Of a stretch of DNA of 64,000 bases, positions 45,851 to 59,100 are shown piece after piece. Origin of the DNA: Massariosphaeria phaeospora (Eukaryota; Ascomycota; Dothideomycetes; Pleosporales); contig JAADJZ010000039.1 of assembly GCA_011032825.1 (NCBI GenBank), positions 62,001 through 126,000 of the forward strand, read 5' to 3'. The stretch's first letter is position 1; every line of letters begins with the position of its first letter. A program made the translations under genes and the position numbers. A model generated the notes under the pieces. The model did no database searches. It was not told the origin of the DNA and was given only the letters and a program-made list of their open reading frames with translations.

Positions 45851-47760
45851 GGTGAAGGTGGGTGTTGGGTAGGTGGATGGACGGGGGATTGGGTGGTTAG
45901 GAGGGTGGACAGGTAGGTAGGTAGGTAGGTAGGTAAGTAATAGGTAGACGTTTGAAAACTAGTACCAGGCAGGTAGATGATATAGACGTATAGAAGAGAT
46001 CGGGAGCGAGGAACCAGCACTCTGAGATTGATCGTGATAAGAAGAAAGAAAGAAAGAGTAGACAAACCAGTGCCTTATATACAAGCAAGCGGCCTCCCAC
46101 AGCGCTCGTTGGGTTGAGCGAGCTGAGCTGAGTTGTGTGGACTTGGTGAACCCTACATGCACTCGAAGCGCATCCAGTGACTATTGTGTAGCCAGGCCAG
46201 GCTACTTCTTACCTGCATGCATGCACCAAGCCACACCGCCGGTGATCTCTGTAGGTGGGCGTAGGCAGCATATGTGGGGTTACTTACATGGCTACGTTGG
46301 GGAGGGTTCCCATAGGTTCCCAGAACATATCATGTACGCCCAATACACCGATAGTAGATGCTCCGGTAAGTCCACCTCACCTGTCATACCCTGGCCCTGC
46401 CCCTACCCTAGCTACCGCCCCCATGCCATGAACGCAGATGCGTCGTACCTCCGGGCATACATAGTACATACAGTACACGTGAAAGCCAGCCGCCACCCTA
46501 GGGCGATTAGGCAGCAGTGTGGAAAGCGCCATCTGGCTCTGAAAAGGTTCTTGCGGGCTAGAACAGGCAGAAGCTGGTGGTTCGGTTTGCCACTGATGCT
46601 GCTGAATGCGATTGGATAGGTTGATGTCGCGGGTAGGCCATACATGGTTGTGACTCCGTACTGATACTAATACTGGGACTAGGACTGGGACTGGGACTGG
46701 GACTAGGACTGGGATTGTGTTAGTACATTGGGTTTCCGCCCCCCGCCCCTAGCTCTTCAATCTGCATGCATAGTCTATCAATCAACACTCCGTGCTAACC
46801 GACATACCATACGCCACGTCCCGCATCCAGTGACCGAGAGCGTAGGGAACAGTATCTAGCCGAGCCGGGCACTCCTGCGACGGCGCACAAGGCTGAGGCT
46901 CTCTCTCTCTCTCCATCAACCACACTGCTCGGCTCGGCTCGGCTCCAAAACAGCAAGTGCTGCACAAGCACAACCCCATGTACAGATGGTCCGCCGGATG
47001 CAGCAGTATCAAGCGCTGCAGAGCCTCAATGACTGAGTGCTCAGCCAACGACACAGTGCGCTTCATCGTATCGTGCCGCGATGGGGAGATAGAGTTTTCG
47101 CGAGCTCGTGGCGGAGCCGCATGCGGTCGCCGTGATGGGGAGATATCGAGCTCCAGCGCATGATTGGAATCATGCCGATACGGTAAATGACACGCGGCTG
47201 AGGCTCTGCGCCGTTCGAGACCGTCGCGATGTTTTGCTTTGGGCGGTTTGTTGATGGTTTAGGAATGACATGGCGGGTCTAGGTATCGTGAAGCCTGAAG
47301 GTGGGGTGGGGGTGGGGTAGCGGGGCACGAGGACGGGGACGAGGACGAGAGTTGAAGACTGCAGGCGACGAGCCGCTGAGCTGAATTATGCACTCCCGCA
47401 AGTGGAACAAGCCTGAAAGATGCTGTGTTTGTAAAAGCACATTGAGAAACTGAACCGAATTGTTGACGTACGTCGTTCGGCATCTCTGTCCTGTTCTTCA
47501 ATATCAAGACCTCGTTTTCAAGAGCATCTCAGTCTAATTCCCGTCTATCTCTTTGAACATCAGCGGTGCAGCCTCCTGTAGTCCAACACCACACTACTGA
47601 TCCTCGCCCCAGCATAAGGCTACTTATCCTGCGTCCCTCACTAGAGTCAACAGAGTCCATCTGTCTACTCCTTCCCGAACTTTGAGAAGCAGTCCGACAT
47701 CGCCTTCCTCTACGCTTACCTGTGTTTTCATCACCTCACCTCCTAGAAACCCAGCCTCCA

Positions 47761-48132
47761 ATGTCCAAATCTGCGTCACCAAGCGGCCCAAAAAACCGCG
47801 ATACCTCAACACAATCCAAAGACCACACAGCAACACCACCTCCACCTCATCGCCCTCGCCCCATCCTCCTCACCCTTCTCCTCTCCTCCTGCGTCCAAAT
47901 CCAACACCTTTTCGACCCGCTCTGTATCTTCAGCTGCGGCACGCCTCTATCCAGCTCCAGCTATGTCTACGACGCAGAGGCTGATGCCGCCACGCTATAT
48001 ACTATCTGCGGGTCCCCCAGCCCGCATTGGAACCCGCCGGCGTGTATCACTGTAGGCGGAGATGCGACGGCGACGATGACGAGGAGGAGGAGGATCGAGG
48101 CAGAGACGTATGCAGCGGATATCAGGCTTTGA
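47761..48132 (+). CDS. Doubtful small ORF, hypothetical protein
   Basis: An ATG at 47761 opens 123 codons to a stop at 48130-48132. The product is Ser/Pro/Thr-rich at the start (MSKSASPSGPKN), has a short hydrophobic stretch (PILLTLLLSSCVQIQ) and contains several cysteines and an Arg run near the end. I recognise no family, and the composition could be chance in a CT-rich stretch. The upstream CT-rich sequence resembles a fungal leader, which is the only reason it is kept. Confidence 0.2.
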   Translation: MSKSASPSGPKNRDTSTQSKDHTATPPPPHRPRPILLTLLLSSCVQIQHLFDPLCIFSCGTPLSSSSYVYDAEADAATLYTICGSPSPHWNPPACITVGGDATATMTRRRRIEAETYAADIRL

Positions 48133-48358
48133 ACTACGGAGCGGAGCTGTGCTGAACTATGTTGAGATGTCTTCTGTTCTACTCGTACACGAATACCACG
48201 GCTATGCCCCGTGCATCAACGCCGCACTTCGACTATAACAAACCAATCCAGACTTCGGCCCTCGTTCCCGATAAGCCAGACTACCGCTCTACTAAACGCG
48301 TACAATCCATTTTCCAAAGTACAACAATGTCCAACTCTCCCATAGCACAATTCGTTGA

Positions 48359-48383
48359 CCTAACCTAACCTAACCTAACCTAA
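48359..48383 (+). repeat. Interstitial (CCTAA)5 tract
   Basis: Five perfect CCTAA units. The usual fungal telomere unit is CCCTAA, so this is one base short per unit and is more likely a microsatellite than a true telomere relic. Confidence 0.7.
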
Positions 48384-48898
48384 ATCAAACACGCAGAGTA
48401 AAATTAAAAATTACACTAAAAATATAACGTTACTTCTCAAGAAAACACCCTCTAAGCACTACAAGATAAAAACTATATTTCCTTACTATCTTCCTTTCCT
48501 CCGTTCTTCCCTTGCATCAATCCCAACTACCTAGCTATCAGCATTATCTCGCAAAAGCAAGAGCCAAAGCCAAAGCCAAAGCAAAAAACTCCATCTAACA
48601 ACCAAGCCAAAACCTCCCAGAAAGAAAAAACAAAAAACTAAATTTCAAACGATAACAAGTCAACATGTAGGACAGCAGAGAGAGAGAGAGAGATAAGACA
48701 TACAAAGTTACCTACGTACTTCCTCCTTTCGTTGAGAAGAGCGGGGAGGGAGAGTGCGTGAACTCCAGGCAGGTAGGTAGGCGGTGGTAAAGCACGCCGA
48801 ATAGATAGGTACATAGATAGATAAATCAAGACATAGACATATACGAAAACCGTCACTCTACCATCTCTCCTCCCCACCCACACCTCCCCACACGAAAC

Positions 48899-50886
48899 CT
48901 ACAGCCCATACCCCCCCAACCACCTCAACTCCCTGGCCTGCATCTCCAACGCCCTCCTCATCTCGCTCCCATACAGCCTCTCCCTCTCCCTCGCCCTCAT
49001 CTCTCCTTCCTCTTCCGCGCGCCCCTCCCACGCATCCCCATCGAAAGCGCCCTGCCGCCCGATCCCAAACCCCACCATGCCTAGCCGCCCGTCCCCGGTC
49101 CAGATGACCAGATTGTCGCGCCCGAGGGGCACGTCATCGGCGGCGGCGGAGGGAGACGACGCGGAGATGGTTGGTAGGATCTTGTTTACGATGTCTTCGG
49201 ATGGAAGAGCGAGAGCACGAGGAGGAGAAGGAGAAGCGGAGTTTGCTGCAAAGGTTTCAGCGTGTGGCGCTTCAGCATGCGGCGGCGGCGCCGGCGTATC
49301 ATTGATGTTGAACTGCCGCACCGGCGTGCTGCCGTCGCGCTCCACCCACTTCAAACAGCCATCGCCGTCCGCAAACACAAGGCGCGTGCCGTGCGGCGCC
49401 ACAGACAGCAACTTCGAGCTGCTGGCCGTCTGCCTGTTCTGGTAGCACGCGAGCGGGTTGCGCGTCGTGCGGCTGTCGGACGAGGTGATTGAGCGCGCGG
49501 GGTCGGGCGACAGGCCGTACAGTTCCAACGAGCCTTTGCCTTTGTACTCGCCGGCGGCGATGAGCGTGTGGCCGGGCGTGGACTTTGCGTCGAGGGCTGA
49601 TGCCGGAGCGGAGGAGGAGGACGAGATGAACGGGTGGGGGATAGACGTCAGACATGAGAGCCGCGCGCCGGAATGCACAGTGCCGCGCAGCCGCGGGAAA
49701 AAGCGGCGGTCGAAGTTCAGGAAGCTGGTGAAGCGGCCGGCGACCCAGATGTCGCCGTTGCCATCCCACTCGCGCGTGGTGGGAAGGTGCAGTATGGAAA
49801 GCGCGCCGGGCTGGGAGAGCGACACGTGGCCGCCGAAGTCGCCGGTCTGGAGGCGCGAGAAGGACGTCGAGGGGGACGCAGCGCCGCCTATGAGTTCGCA
49901 GTGGACGGGTGAGGAGGGTTGGGGTGGGCGATTGCGTTTGCGCGTGTCGTGGAGGTGGAGCGTCCAGTTGCAGCCGACGGTCATTGGCGTCGGGTGCCGC
50001 GCTTCGGAGAGGGCAGTGATGGCGAAGGGGTAGGGAGTGCGGGACACGACTTGGAGGGTGCTGAGATCGACTTCGTTGAGGACGTTTCGGACGGCAAAGA
50101 AGCCCTTCTTTTGGCGGCTGTCGATGCTGACGCATTCCACGGCACCCGTTTCGGTCATTATGGCTTGCGATTGCCTGACTCTGGTCCCGTAATCTAGATC
50201 GGAGCCCTTGTTCGGGAGTAGTCCGACAGACGTCCTGGCAATCATCTTGCCCTGCCGTTCGTGACTACCAGCAGCATCCCAGATACTGATACTCCCGTCC
50301 TCTAGCGGCGCGACCAGCTTGTCTGCCAGCCCGCTGTCATCGAATAGTATGCCCGCTCCGGTAGCCTCGTGGTGTAGATTGTCATCTTGGTGCCCATGCT
50401 TTGCACTCTGGAACCAGCTTATCGAATGCGGCGCATGCCGCTGTATGAAGTCCTGATAGAAGTTGACCTTCTCCCCGGGGTACGTCGGGTCCCAATTCGC
50501 GAGCAATGCCTTCCTTCTCTTGATAACTTTATTCTCTGCTTGTGTCTCTACACTCGGCGCACTGGAATTATGACCAGCCGTAGAGAAAGCTCCAGTGATG
50601 CTATCCGCAGCTCTGATAAGCTCCGCCAGTCGTGGGTCCATGTCTGAGGAGAGCTGCAATCGCCGCCGGCGCCTCTCGGCTATAGAATGCTCGAAACATA
50701 GCTGTTTCCAGACGTTGTTGTCGCGGGCCAGACTGAGGAATTGACGCGATACGTATTGAAGCTTTACGAGGTCCGGAGGCTCGAGGTCTATGCATCTGGT
50801 CAGTTGCGGGGCTCCACTGCTATCTCCGAGTCCATGTACTGACAAGATATGATGTGAAGGACTATCTCGTCAGGGAGAAACTTCAT
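48899..50886 (-). CDS. F-box protein with WD40-like C-terminal region
   Basis: Exons 50886-50844 and 50787-48899 give 643 aa. The first exon encodes MKFLPDEIVLHIIS, and joined to exon 2 (YLEPPDLVKLQYVSRQF) it forms a standard F-box of about 40 residues, the Skp1-binding motif of SCF ubiquitin ligases. After a basic segment (ERRRRRLQL), the rest shows irregular propeller-like blocks (VAPLEDGSISIWDAAG; TVGCNWTLHLHDTRKR; FGGHVSLSQPGALSIL) that suggest a diverged WD40/beta-propeller substrate-binding domain. A Ser/Pro/Ala-rich loop occurs near the end, followed by an Arg/Glu-rich helix. Substrate unknown. Splicing is required for the F-box, which supports the 56-nt intron model. Confidence 0.82.
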
Positions 50887-51539
50887 GGTGGTAAAGCTGG
50901 TATAGGAGTTCGGGATGGATGTATATTGCGTGAGAGAGGGCCAGTTATAAGTAATTCGGAAGACTGGAGGCGGTGCATTATCTAGAAGTTGAAAGGCGCC
51001 GCGACTTCGGGTATCCGAGGGCGGAAGGGCTGACGGCATCTGCAACTCGAGCATAAAAATACCTAACGCGATCCGACTTAGCACCGTCTCTCACTACAAG
51101 GCCCAATCCGAACAACGTCGAAACCGACAGTTTATCAAGCAAATATGTTTTGATTGAACTCTAGCTTTGCACTCGCTGTTTCTCTAGTCTAAGTGCCATT
51201 TGCAGACCTGCCCATAAGAGATGCAGAGGTAAATATTCCTCCTATATCCGTCGTCCTTGACCCACGACCGTTAGAAGTGCAGAAAAAAGCACCGCTGGCA
51301 GTTGCCATTCCCCTCACTACGTATCAATAAATATATCTCCCGGATTTCCATGAATTCCTGTAACCGTCCGGGTATCATAGAAGTGAACTAAGAAAGTCCG
51401 ATATGATGCAAGTGCGCCGGAACAAAGGAAATTTTTGAAAGGGACGGCCATGCAGGCATCCATCGTCTGCCTGTAGCACCTCCTGGTGACTCACTCTCGG
51501 CAAGTGTTGTGGGATTGACGATCCGCAGTAGGTCGACGT
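50887..51539. other. Spacer between F-box promoter and Uls1 3' end
   Basis: About 650 bp between tandem minus-strand genes; promoter and leader of the F-box gene plus 3' flank of the SNF2 gene. No gene seen. Confidence 0.5.
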
Positions 51540-54500
51540 CTAAGAGCCATTCTGGGCGGTTCTCGTGCCGAAGAAGAGGAACTTCAGGTCATTGAGACTC
51601 AAGCGGGACAGGCTCTTTCCTGCATTCTCGTCCAGGGCAGAATTGATCACCTCACGCTTCTTGTCCTGAAGGCTGCAGATCCTGTCCTCGACGGTTTCTG
51701 GGACCAAGAGGCGATGGACATGCACTTCGCGCTTCTGCGGCATGCGATGAGCACGGTCCACTGCCTGATCCTCGATGAATGGGTTCCAGAACGGATCGAG
51801 CAGGATCACCTGGCTGGCGACGTTGAGGTTCAAACCTGCATTGCCGGCTTTAAGTGAAATCAACATGACTCGCTCGTCCGCCTGGTCTACAAACTTGTTA
51901 ACGGCATCGTTTCGGTCCTCCATCTTCATGCTCCCGTCGAAACGCGTGTAGCGGACACCTCTCTCGTGTAGAGGCACTTCAAGTATGTCCAGAAGCGACG
52001 TAAACTGGCTGAAGATCAGAACCTTCTCGGTTGGATCCTTCGCGTAGATCTCAGAAAGAAGCTGCAATGTCTTCTCGATCTTGGCGGAAGAGGTCCAGTT
52101 CTTCCGAAGGCGTTTGAGATATTTATACTTGGCGCTTTTGCTCTTTTGGGACTCCTTCTTGAGCTGGGCCAGCGTCACCTTGGCTTTTGCTGGGGCCTTC
52201 CCCTTCCCTTTCTTGCTTGCACCTTTCTTCTTCTCTTTGACGTCATCGCCACTACGTCGAATAGATTCGAAGTCGTCATCTTCATCCACGTCATCGGGAA
52301 CCACGAAGCCATCGAGGCTATCACTATCGTCGTCGTCGTCCGTCTCGTCAGAGTCGTCCTCTTGTTCGTCAGAAACTGCTTCTTCACCCAGAGATCCAGT
52401 GACATCGGACGTCGCTGTCTTCTCCGGACAGAAAACCTTGCAGAAATGGCGATAATCAGTGATCATCTTGGAGCTCAATGTACCCCGGCAATGAGGGCAC
52501 GTAGCGTTACTACTGCCGTCCTCATTGCCTTGTCGAATGGCTTGCGCAGGATCGATAAGCTTCTGGAAGCATTCGCCACAGCAAGTATGACCGCATGGCA
52601 TGATGATGGTGGGGTTGAGATCGGCTTCGAGGCAGATTGGGCACTCGAATCCTTCCGCTTCTTTGAGTCTCTTGACAACGTCCTCAGTTAGCTGCCGAGC
52701 ACGGGCTAGCAGATCGACTTCAGCAATGCTGTCTGTTGATGCCTGTATGCCAAGGTCTTTGATCAGATGGGGATGGCAACAAGCCTGCCTAAGGCGTAGC
52801 AGTAGAACCAAAACGCTCGCATAATTGTTGTTGACAGTACCTCGCTTCAGATATTTGTTGACTGTGGTAGCTCATTAGCGTGAAAACCTTTGATAAGCTG
52901 CGTTACTCACATTTCAGCTGCGAGTGCGTCTCGATTGCTTTATACAGTTCCGATTCCTCGTCCGAGAACTCGACGCTTTGGAGATTGGTATGCTTGGGCG
53001 GAATTGTGCAAATAGGTAGGCCATCAACGAGTGTGGTTTTCGCACGTCGAAGCATAACGGACTTGAGCAGGATCTGAATGCGGCTGACAGCTCGCTCTCG
53101 CATATTGCCATAGCCCCTGGTATCTCGGAAAGCCTGCGGTCATTAGCAGCTGTAAGATTTTTCTGATGTGAAGAAGACATAAACCTACCTTGCCGATGTC
53201 GTAGCTGTAGCGACTCCAGTCATTGTATGGCTTGATCCGCAGGAACCGAATCAACGGGTACAACTCATCGACGTTGTTTTGCAGAGGTGTACCGGACATA
53301 ACTAGGCGATATTGAGCCTGCAATTCAGCAGAAGCACGAGACACTAGGGTGTTGCGGTTCTTGATACACTGTGCCTCATCGAGGATAACTCGATACCACA
53401 GGCAATCACTACCAATCAAGGATAGCCTATCACGAGCGGTGCGTACATAGCTTGGGTTCAGACGTTCTTGTTCAACCCTCCGAGCTTCTTGACGTGTTTC
53501 CATCTGTTTCAACTCTGAGGCAAGACTACCATAGGTAGTTAGAACGCAGTCATATTGGCGCAGCTTGTTGAAGTCGGCCTTCTTGCCTGTCCCATGGTAG
53601 ATATAGACCTTGAGGCGATGCGCTGGGAGGACGTGACGTTCAATCTCCTTCTCCCATTGCTTCATGAGGGCAATGGGCGCAACAATCAAAGTAGTCCTGC
53701 GTAGATGGTCCTGAGATGGGCGTGCTAGAATGAGAGCTAGAGCTTGAACAGTCTTTCCCAGGCCCATGTCATCAGCCAGAATCCCACCCTTGTTGTTCCC
53801 TTGCTCCGTTTTCTTGAGCCAACCGAGTCCAATTTTCTGGTGCTCCATCAACGTGCTCTTCATCGCTCGCGGGGTCTGCTCGCGCAAATGTGGGGGAATC
53901 TCGTCATCGGGCCCGATGTTTGCTATGAGCTTATCCACCGACTCTGGGTTCACGTCGGGCATCGGCATGACATCCCCATCAGAGTCGCCAAAGAGATCTC
54001 GAGCTAGCCTATCGTCGATGTCTTGTTTGTATGATTGAAGTGCATCAAATGCTGGATCAGCGTAGGGTGTAGGTGCGGACGGTCTGTGTGCAACTGCGGG
54101 TATATGATTGAAGCCATAGCCCCCTCCTGGAGCGGTGGGCGTGGTAAGGAACTGGGCAAGATCCTGAGGATTCATAAAATTTTGTGTGAAGGCGTCAACT
54201 GACTGGGGGCGCTGTCCACTCATGTATGCGGTGGCTAACTCCGGGAAGGGGTCTGCAGGATCGTCCGACGTGAGATCGATATACTCGGTACCTGGAAGAG
54301 GTCCTGGCCAACCACTACCCTGAAGGGGGCGTACGGCAAGTGTGTCCTGTTGTTGTTCACCATAGTTGCCGGCGGCTTGTGTCTGCGGAGACGGGATGAA
54401 TTCCACCGATAGAGGCGTGCCCGGCGTGACGGCGGGGCTAGGGTTCACGCTGATACGCTTCGCATCTGAATAGTCCAGACCACTCAGTGATCCGAGGCTA

Positions 54501-54751
54501 CGCTTTCGTGAGGAGGTTTCTGAGCTCGTCTTCGCCGGAGAGTCGCGATATAGAGGCTGGTGCGCGGGTCCCGCAGTCGAGGAACCCTTCTGGAGACCGT
54601 CGATAAAGTTGTCATAGTACTCCTTGTCGCTTGTATATGTTTGGCTCGCCGGCTCCAGCGAGTTGCGCAACCCAGTGAGCAAGTTTATCTCCGCCAGGTA
54701 CTCATCCGGTGTCGGTTCTGGTGTCATCTCGGGCAGGTATAAGTGGTCCAT
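51540..54751 (-). CDS. SNF2-family translocase with internal RING finger (Uls1/Ris1 type)
   Basis: Exons 54751-53189, 53133-52911 and 52861-51540 give 1035 aa. An N-terminal disordered region (about 1-280) includes hydrophobic-acidic patches such as EYIDLTSDDP that look like SUMO-interacting motifs. The SNF2 ATPase domain follows, with Walker A DDMGLGKT at about 323-330 and DEAQ box at about 458. A C3HC4 RING (CPICLEADLNP...CGHTCCGECF...CPHC) sits between the helicase lobes at about 664-715, the hallmark of Uls1/Rad5-like proteins. A Lys/acidic insert comes next, then helicase lobe 2 (FSQFTSLLDILEVPL; QAVDRAHRMPQKREVHVHRL). There is no HIRAN domain, which favours Uls1/Ris1 over Rad5. The expected role is a nuclear SUMO-targeted ubiquitin ligase/translocase in genome maintenance and silencing. 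Confidence 0.9.
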
Positions 54752-56170
54752 GGCGGACGATTTCGTCTGCCACCCGGGTTGGCTCGTGTCGAGGCGGGGT
54801 GAAGATTCGTTTGTCGTGGCCCGGCGGCGGCGGCTCGGTGCGGGAGATTATATACCCGCGGGTGCCTGCGACGAGAGTGAAAACGCGGGGTGAAGAGGCG
54901 GTGAGAAGCCAGATGGGCGAAGAGTAGCGAGGCTGCGTGCGATGAATGCGTGGCAGGTGGCTATTGTAGTATCTCCACAACCTAGCATTAGGATTAGGAA
55001 CAAGGCAGCTGCGACAGGCAGGTCGTACCAACCAGTAGCCTCCCTAGCTGTCCTCCTCTTGCACGACAGCCGCAGAAGAGAACCAAACGACAGGCGGAAA
55101 GAAAAAGAAAGACCAGATCCGAGGGGCCGCCGTTGGCTATAAGTCGGGGTCCATGGCAGCGGCGCGGTGGTGGTGGAGAGAGAGACTGAGCTGGACGACA
55201 ATGGAAAGAGGCGAGACCCGCACGGGGAAGCAGCGAATCGCAGCCGTCTTCACGGCCGCCCTGCCGCAGCGTGTTCCGGTGAAGAAACCCCCAAACCGAG
55301 CGGAGGGGGGTAATCAGGCATCGAACATAGCCAACGAGACGCCAATATGCCCGTCCACATCGGGCTGACGACGTTCCCGGCGTTGCCCTGCCCGCAAGGC
55401 TGAAGAATTCCTGGGGAACACTGCATATGCAGCTAAAATTGGTATCGCGCAAACAAACGAGCCTGGCTTGGCGGAACGGTGGGTCTGCGGCGTGCGCTCG
55501 GGCATTTGCTGAGCTAGGCACAGAACTTCCTCTTTTGATCTCTTTGACATGCGTTAAGTTACTGGAACCTAGGTATTTCCCTCAAGGAAATTCTCAGCCC
55601 TGGCTAGCAGCTAGGTCGTTGCACGTGTAGACTACCCGCTGTAGGTTATTTGCTAGATAGGATAGTAGTGAAGTCAGGATACTTGATAAGTAAAGGCAGA
55701 AGCAAAAAGCTATCAAATACACATCCTAGGCACAAACCAAACAAACGCAGGAGCCCGAGCCAAGTCCTGTTCTGTCGTGCTCAATTCAATTCAAGAAAAA
55801 ATGCGATTCAAGTCCAAAAGGAAGAAGCAATCATTCGGTATATCTGCCTGTCCTTTCCACGACCCCACCCGACCCTACCCTGCACACACACGCAGAAAGA
55901 CCCTAAGCACCCCCTACCCCTACAATACAGAGAAGCACAAGACGAACCAATTGTTCCAGGCAACCAACCAACCAACCGCATCCCAACAACCACACAAGCC
56001 CAGAAGAACTCCGTATATGCAAGGTGCCAAAAGAAAGAGAGGAACGACAGAAGTGGCTATCATCCATCGACGACACTGTAGAGGGATGCACCTCCCCGTA
56101 ATGACAGCATCCTAGGCCGAAAAGAGAAACTCGTAACAATAGCGCGCCGAAGGGAAGAAGAGTTGCGGGC
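54752..56170. other. Spacer between Uls1 promoter and histidine kinase 3' end
   Basis: About 1.4 kb of promoter/leader for the SNF2 gene and the 3' flank of the histidine kinase. Open frames in it are unrecognised. No RNA gene or repeat that I can support. Confidence 0.5.
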
Positions 56171-59100
56171 TTAGCTGCTGTGCGATCGGAGCAGGAGTCG
56201 TTCGACGGGGTCGGTGCTGTCTGCCGACAAGAGGGAAGGGCTTTCGGCCGCGTTGCCGCGTTCCGTGAAACCCCTCGCGTCCAAGTGCGGTCTTCGCGAC
56301 CCCGTGCTGGGCCTGGATGCTTTACTGTCGGCGGGTGTCAGACTGATATCGGGAGCCGTCATATGCTCCCGAGCATGCCGCTGGTCATGATCGTAGAGGC
56401 TGTTGCTGAGTGTGGCGCACCTTAGAATTGTCTGTATGAGTTGGTTCTGCTTCAATGGCTTGGAGAGGTAATCCTGCTATAGTTAGTACACAATACCAGT
56501 AACTGGCTCGGAACGACTTACGTCCATCTGTGCAGCGAGGCACTTTTCGCGGTCGCCCACCATAGCATGTGCGGTGAGGGCGATCACTGGTGTCGAGGGT
56601 ATAGCGTTTTCACGCTCCCATTCTCGGATTTTGGCAGTGGCCTCAAAGCCACCCATAACAGGCATTTGTACGTCCATCAAGACACAATCGTATCGTTTCT
56701 GCTGAATCTGTTGCAACGCCTCAAGACCGTTGTTGGCAACCGTCACCTTGTGGTTGTACTTCTCTAGAATCTTGACCGCGAGTCTCTGGTTGACAGTGTT
56801 ATCCTCGGCAAGCAGGATGCTGAAGGATTTGGAGTGGTCGGAGGTCAGCGGTGACGCTCGGCCATCGAGAGCTGGGATCAGTGCATTGCCCAAGTCAATT
56901 GGCAAGCATGGCGTAGTCATGTAGCTCGAGATACCATTCTCGAGGGCCGACTTTAAGCTAATGGCCACCCATGGGGTCAGCATAACGAGTGGGATATATT
57001 TGAACCGTTCCGCAATCCGGAGTTCCCGCGCAGTCTTCTCGTTGTCGACAATTACGCAATCGAAGGGCATGTCCGGGGTAACCTTATTTCCGGTCAAGGG
57101 TACTTCGTCAAGGGAGTTGACTACCACAGGGACAAGATCCAAAAGCTTCAGGTGTTCTACAACTGATTCGGAGAAGCGAGTATGGCCTTGATCAACGAAA
57201 AGGACAGTATGCTTGCTGTAGGTCGAGAGTTGAGGCTGGATGGCGCTCAAGTCCGGGCTACCAAGATTCACCTTGCACGTGAAATAGAAGGTGCTGCCCT
57301 TGCCGTAGTCGGAAGTAACCCACATACGGCCACCCATGAGCGTAACTAGGCGTTTCGAGATGGATAAACCTAGACCGGTACCGCCAAATTTTCTCGTTGT
57401 CGACCCGTCGGCTTGCTGGAACGTGTCGAAGATGAGGTTGATTTTGTCGCTTTGAATACCGATACCTGTGTCGGACACGGCAAACTGGAAAATATACTGT
57501 GCTGGCGCAGAATGTTGTTCTTGGGCCATTGATATCGCGACCTTGACTTCGCCGTGCTCAGTAAATTTGATGGCATTTCCTACTAGGTTCAGGATGATCT
57601 GCCTAAGCCTGAAGGAATCGCCAACGACATAATCTGGGACCGAGGACGAGACATCATAAGCGAGGTTGAGCTTGCGCTCATTTGCTCTCGAAGCCAACGA
57701 CTTCAGAGCATTGAATATTGTGCCTCGGAGCGAAAATGGAATCTGCTCCATGACCATACGGTTGGCCTCAATCTTGCTGATGTCGAGGATGTCATCGATG
57801 ATGGTTAAGAGTTGGCCGGCTAGGTTGTGAACAATGGTCAACATCTCGCGTTGTGGCTGTGTGAGATCCGTATCCAGCGTCAGTTGTGACATTCCGATGA
57901 TACCGTTCATCGGCGTGCGAATCTCGTGGGACATGTTGGCTAAGAATTCGGATTTCGTCTTGTTCGCCAACTCGGCAGCTTCCCTCGCAGCAGTATTCCT
58001 CTGAATGCTCTCCCGTAGACTAGAGACCATCTGGTTGATCTTCCTCTTCAATTCATCCATTTCACCGGATGCTTCAACAGTGATCTGCGTAAATTTGCCC
58101 TCCATTGCGGCGTTGGTAATGTCACCGAATGCTCGGACCTGGGAAGTGAGATTTTGGGCCATGGTATTCACGTCGGTGGTAATTTCTTTCCACCGCCCAT
58201 CGATATCCTGAACATCGGCCTGGCCACCCATTTTCCCGTCTACACCCACATCGCGGGCAACGCGCTTAACAGCCAGCGACCAGTCGTCAAGTCGGGTAAC
58301 CATATCATTGATGGTGTCCTTGAGCAACCGAATCTCGCCCTCGGCGTCAACGTGTACTCTTCTGCTCATGTCACCCTTCGCGATTGCTTGGGTGACTTCT
58401 GAAATACTTCGTACTTGAAGCGTCAAGTTTTGGGCCATAGTGTTGACATTGTTGGTCAAATCTTTCCATTTGCCCTCCACATTGTCGACTTGCGCCTGTC
58501 CACCCAGGTTACCGTCGGTACCGACTTCACGAGCAACCTTGCTGACTTCCTGGGCGAAGGTGTTGAGCCTATCCACCATGGTGTTGATGGTGATCTTGAG
58601 GGACAGGATCTCCCCTTGGACTTCCGCTTTGACCTTGCGACTCAGATCACCTCTGGCGACCGCTGTTGTCACCTCTGCAATCTCCCGCACTTGGGTTGTG
58701 AGATTCATGGCCATGCCGTTCACGTTCTCTGTCAAATCTTTCCATGTTCCCTCCACACCGTTTACTGTGGCCTGTCCTCCGAGTCGGCCTTCGGATCCAA
58801 CTTCTCTTGCAATCTTCGTAACTTCCTGGGCAAACTGTTGCAGTTGATCAACCATACGGTTGATGGTAGTTTTCAGGTCCAAGATTTCACCCTTACACTC
58901 AGCTTCAACCTTCCGTGTAAGGTTTCCTTGTGCAACCGCAGTGGTAACTTGCGCAATATCTCTGACCTGGGTAGTTAGATTTTGAGCCATAGCGTTCACG
59001 TTGACCGTCAGTTCGTTCCACATGCCCTTTACGCCGGCAATTTCAGCCTGGCCACCCAGTTTGCCTTCGGTACCGACGTCCCGGGCCACTTTCGTGACCT

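Larger units (their letters stand above)
45851..48898. other. Three-kilobase gene-poor region
   Basis: Holds a GTAG tetranucleotide tract (about 45911-45940, in the AAA gene leader), a GGGACT hexamer-like tract (46673-46714), GAG/GAC-rich purine runs near 47330, a (CCTAA)5 tract at 48359-48383, a CAAAGC repeat near 48565-48585 and a GA tract near 48676-48692. One weak candidate ORF at 47761-48132 is listed separately. Nothing else is supported. Confidence 0.5.

Noticed and set aside
49299..50135. 278-codon minus-strand frame within the F-box gene
   Set aside because: Different frame of the same GC-rich exon; Arg/Pro/His-rich, no family features.
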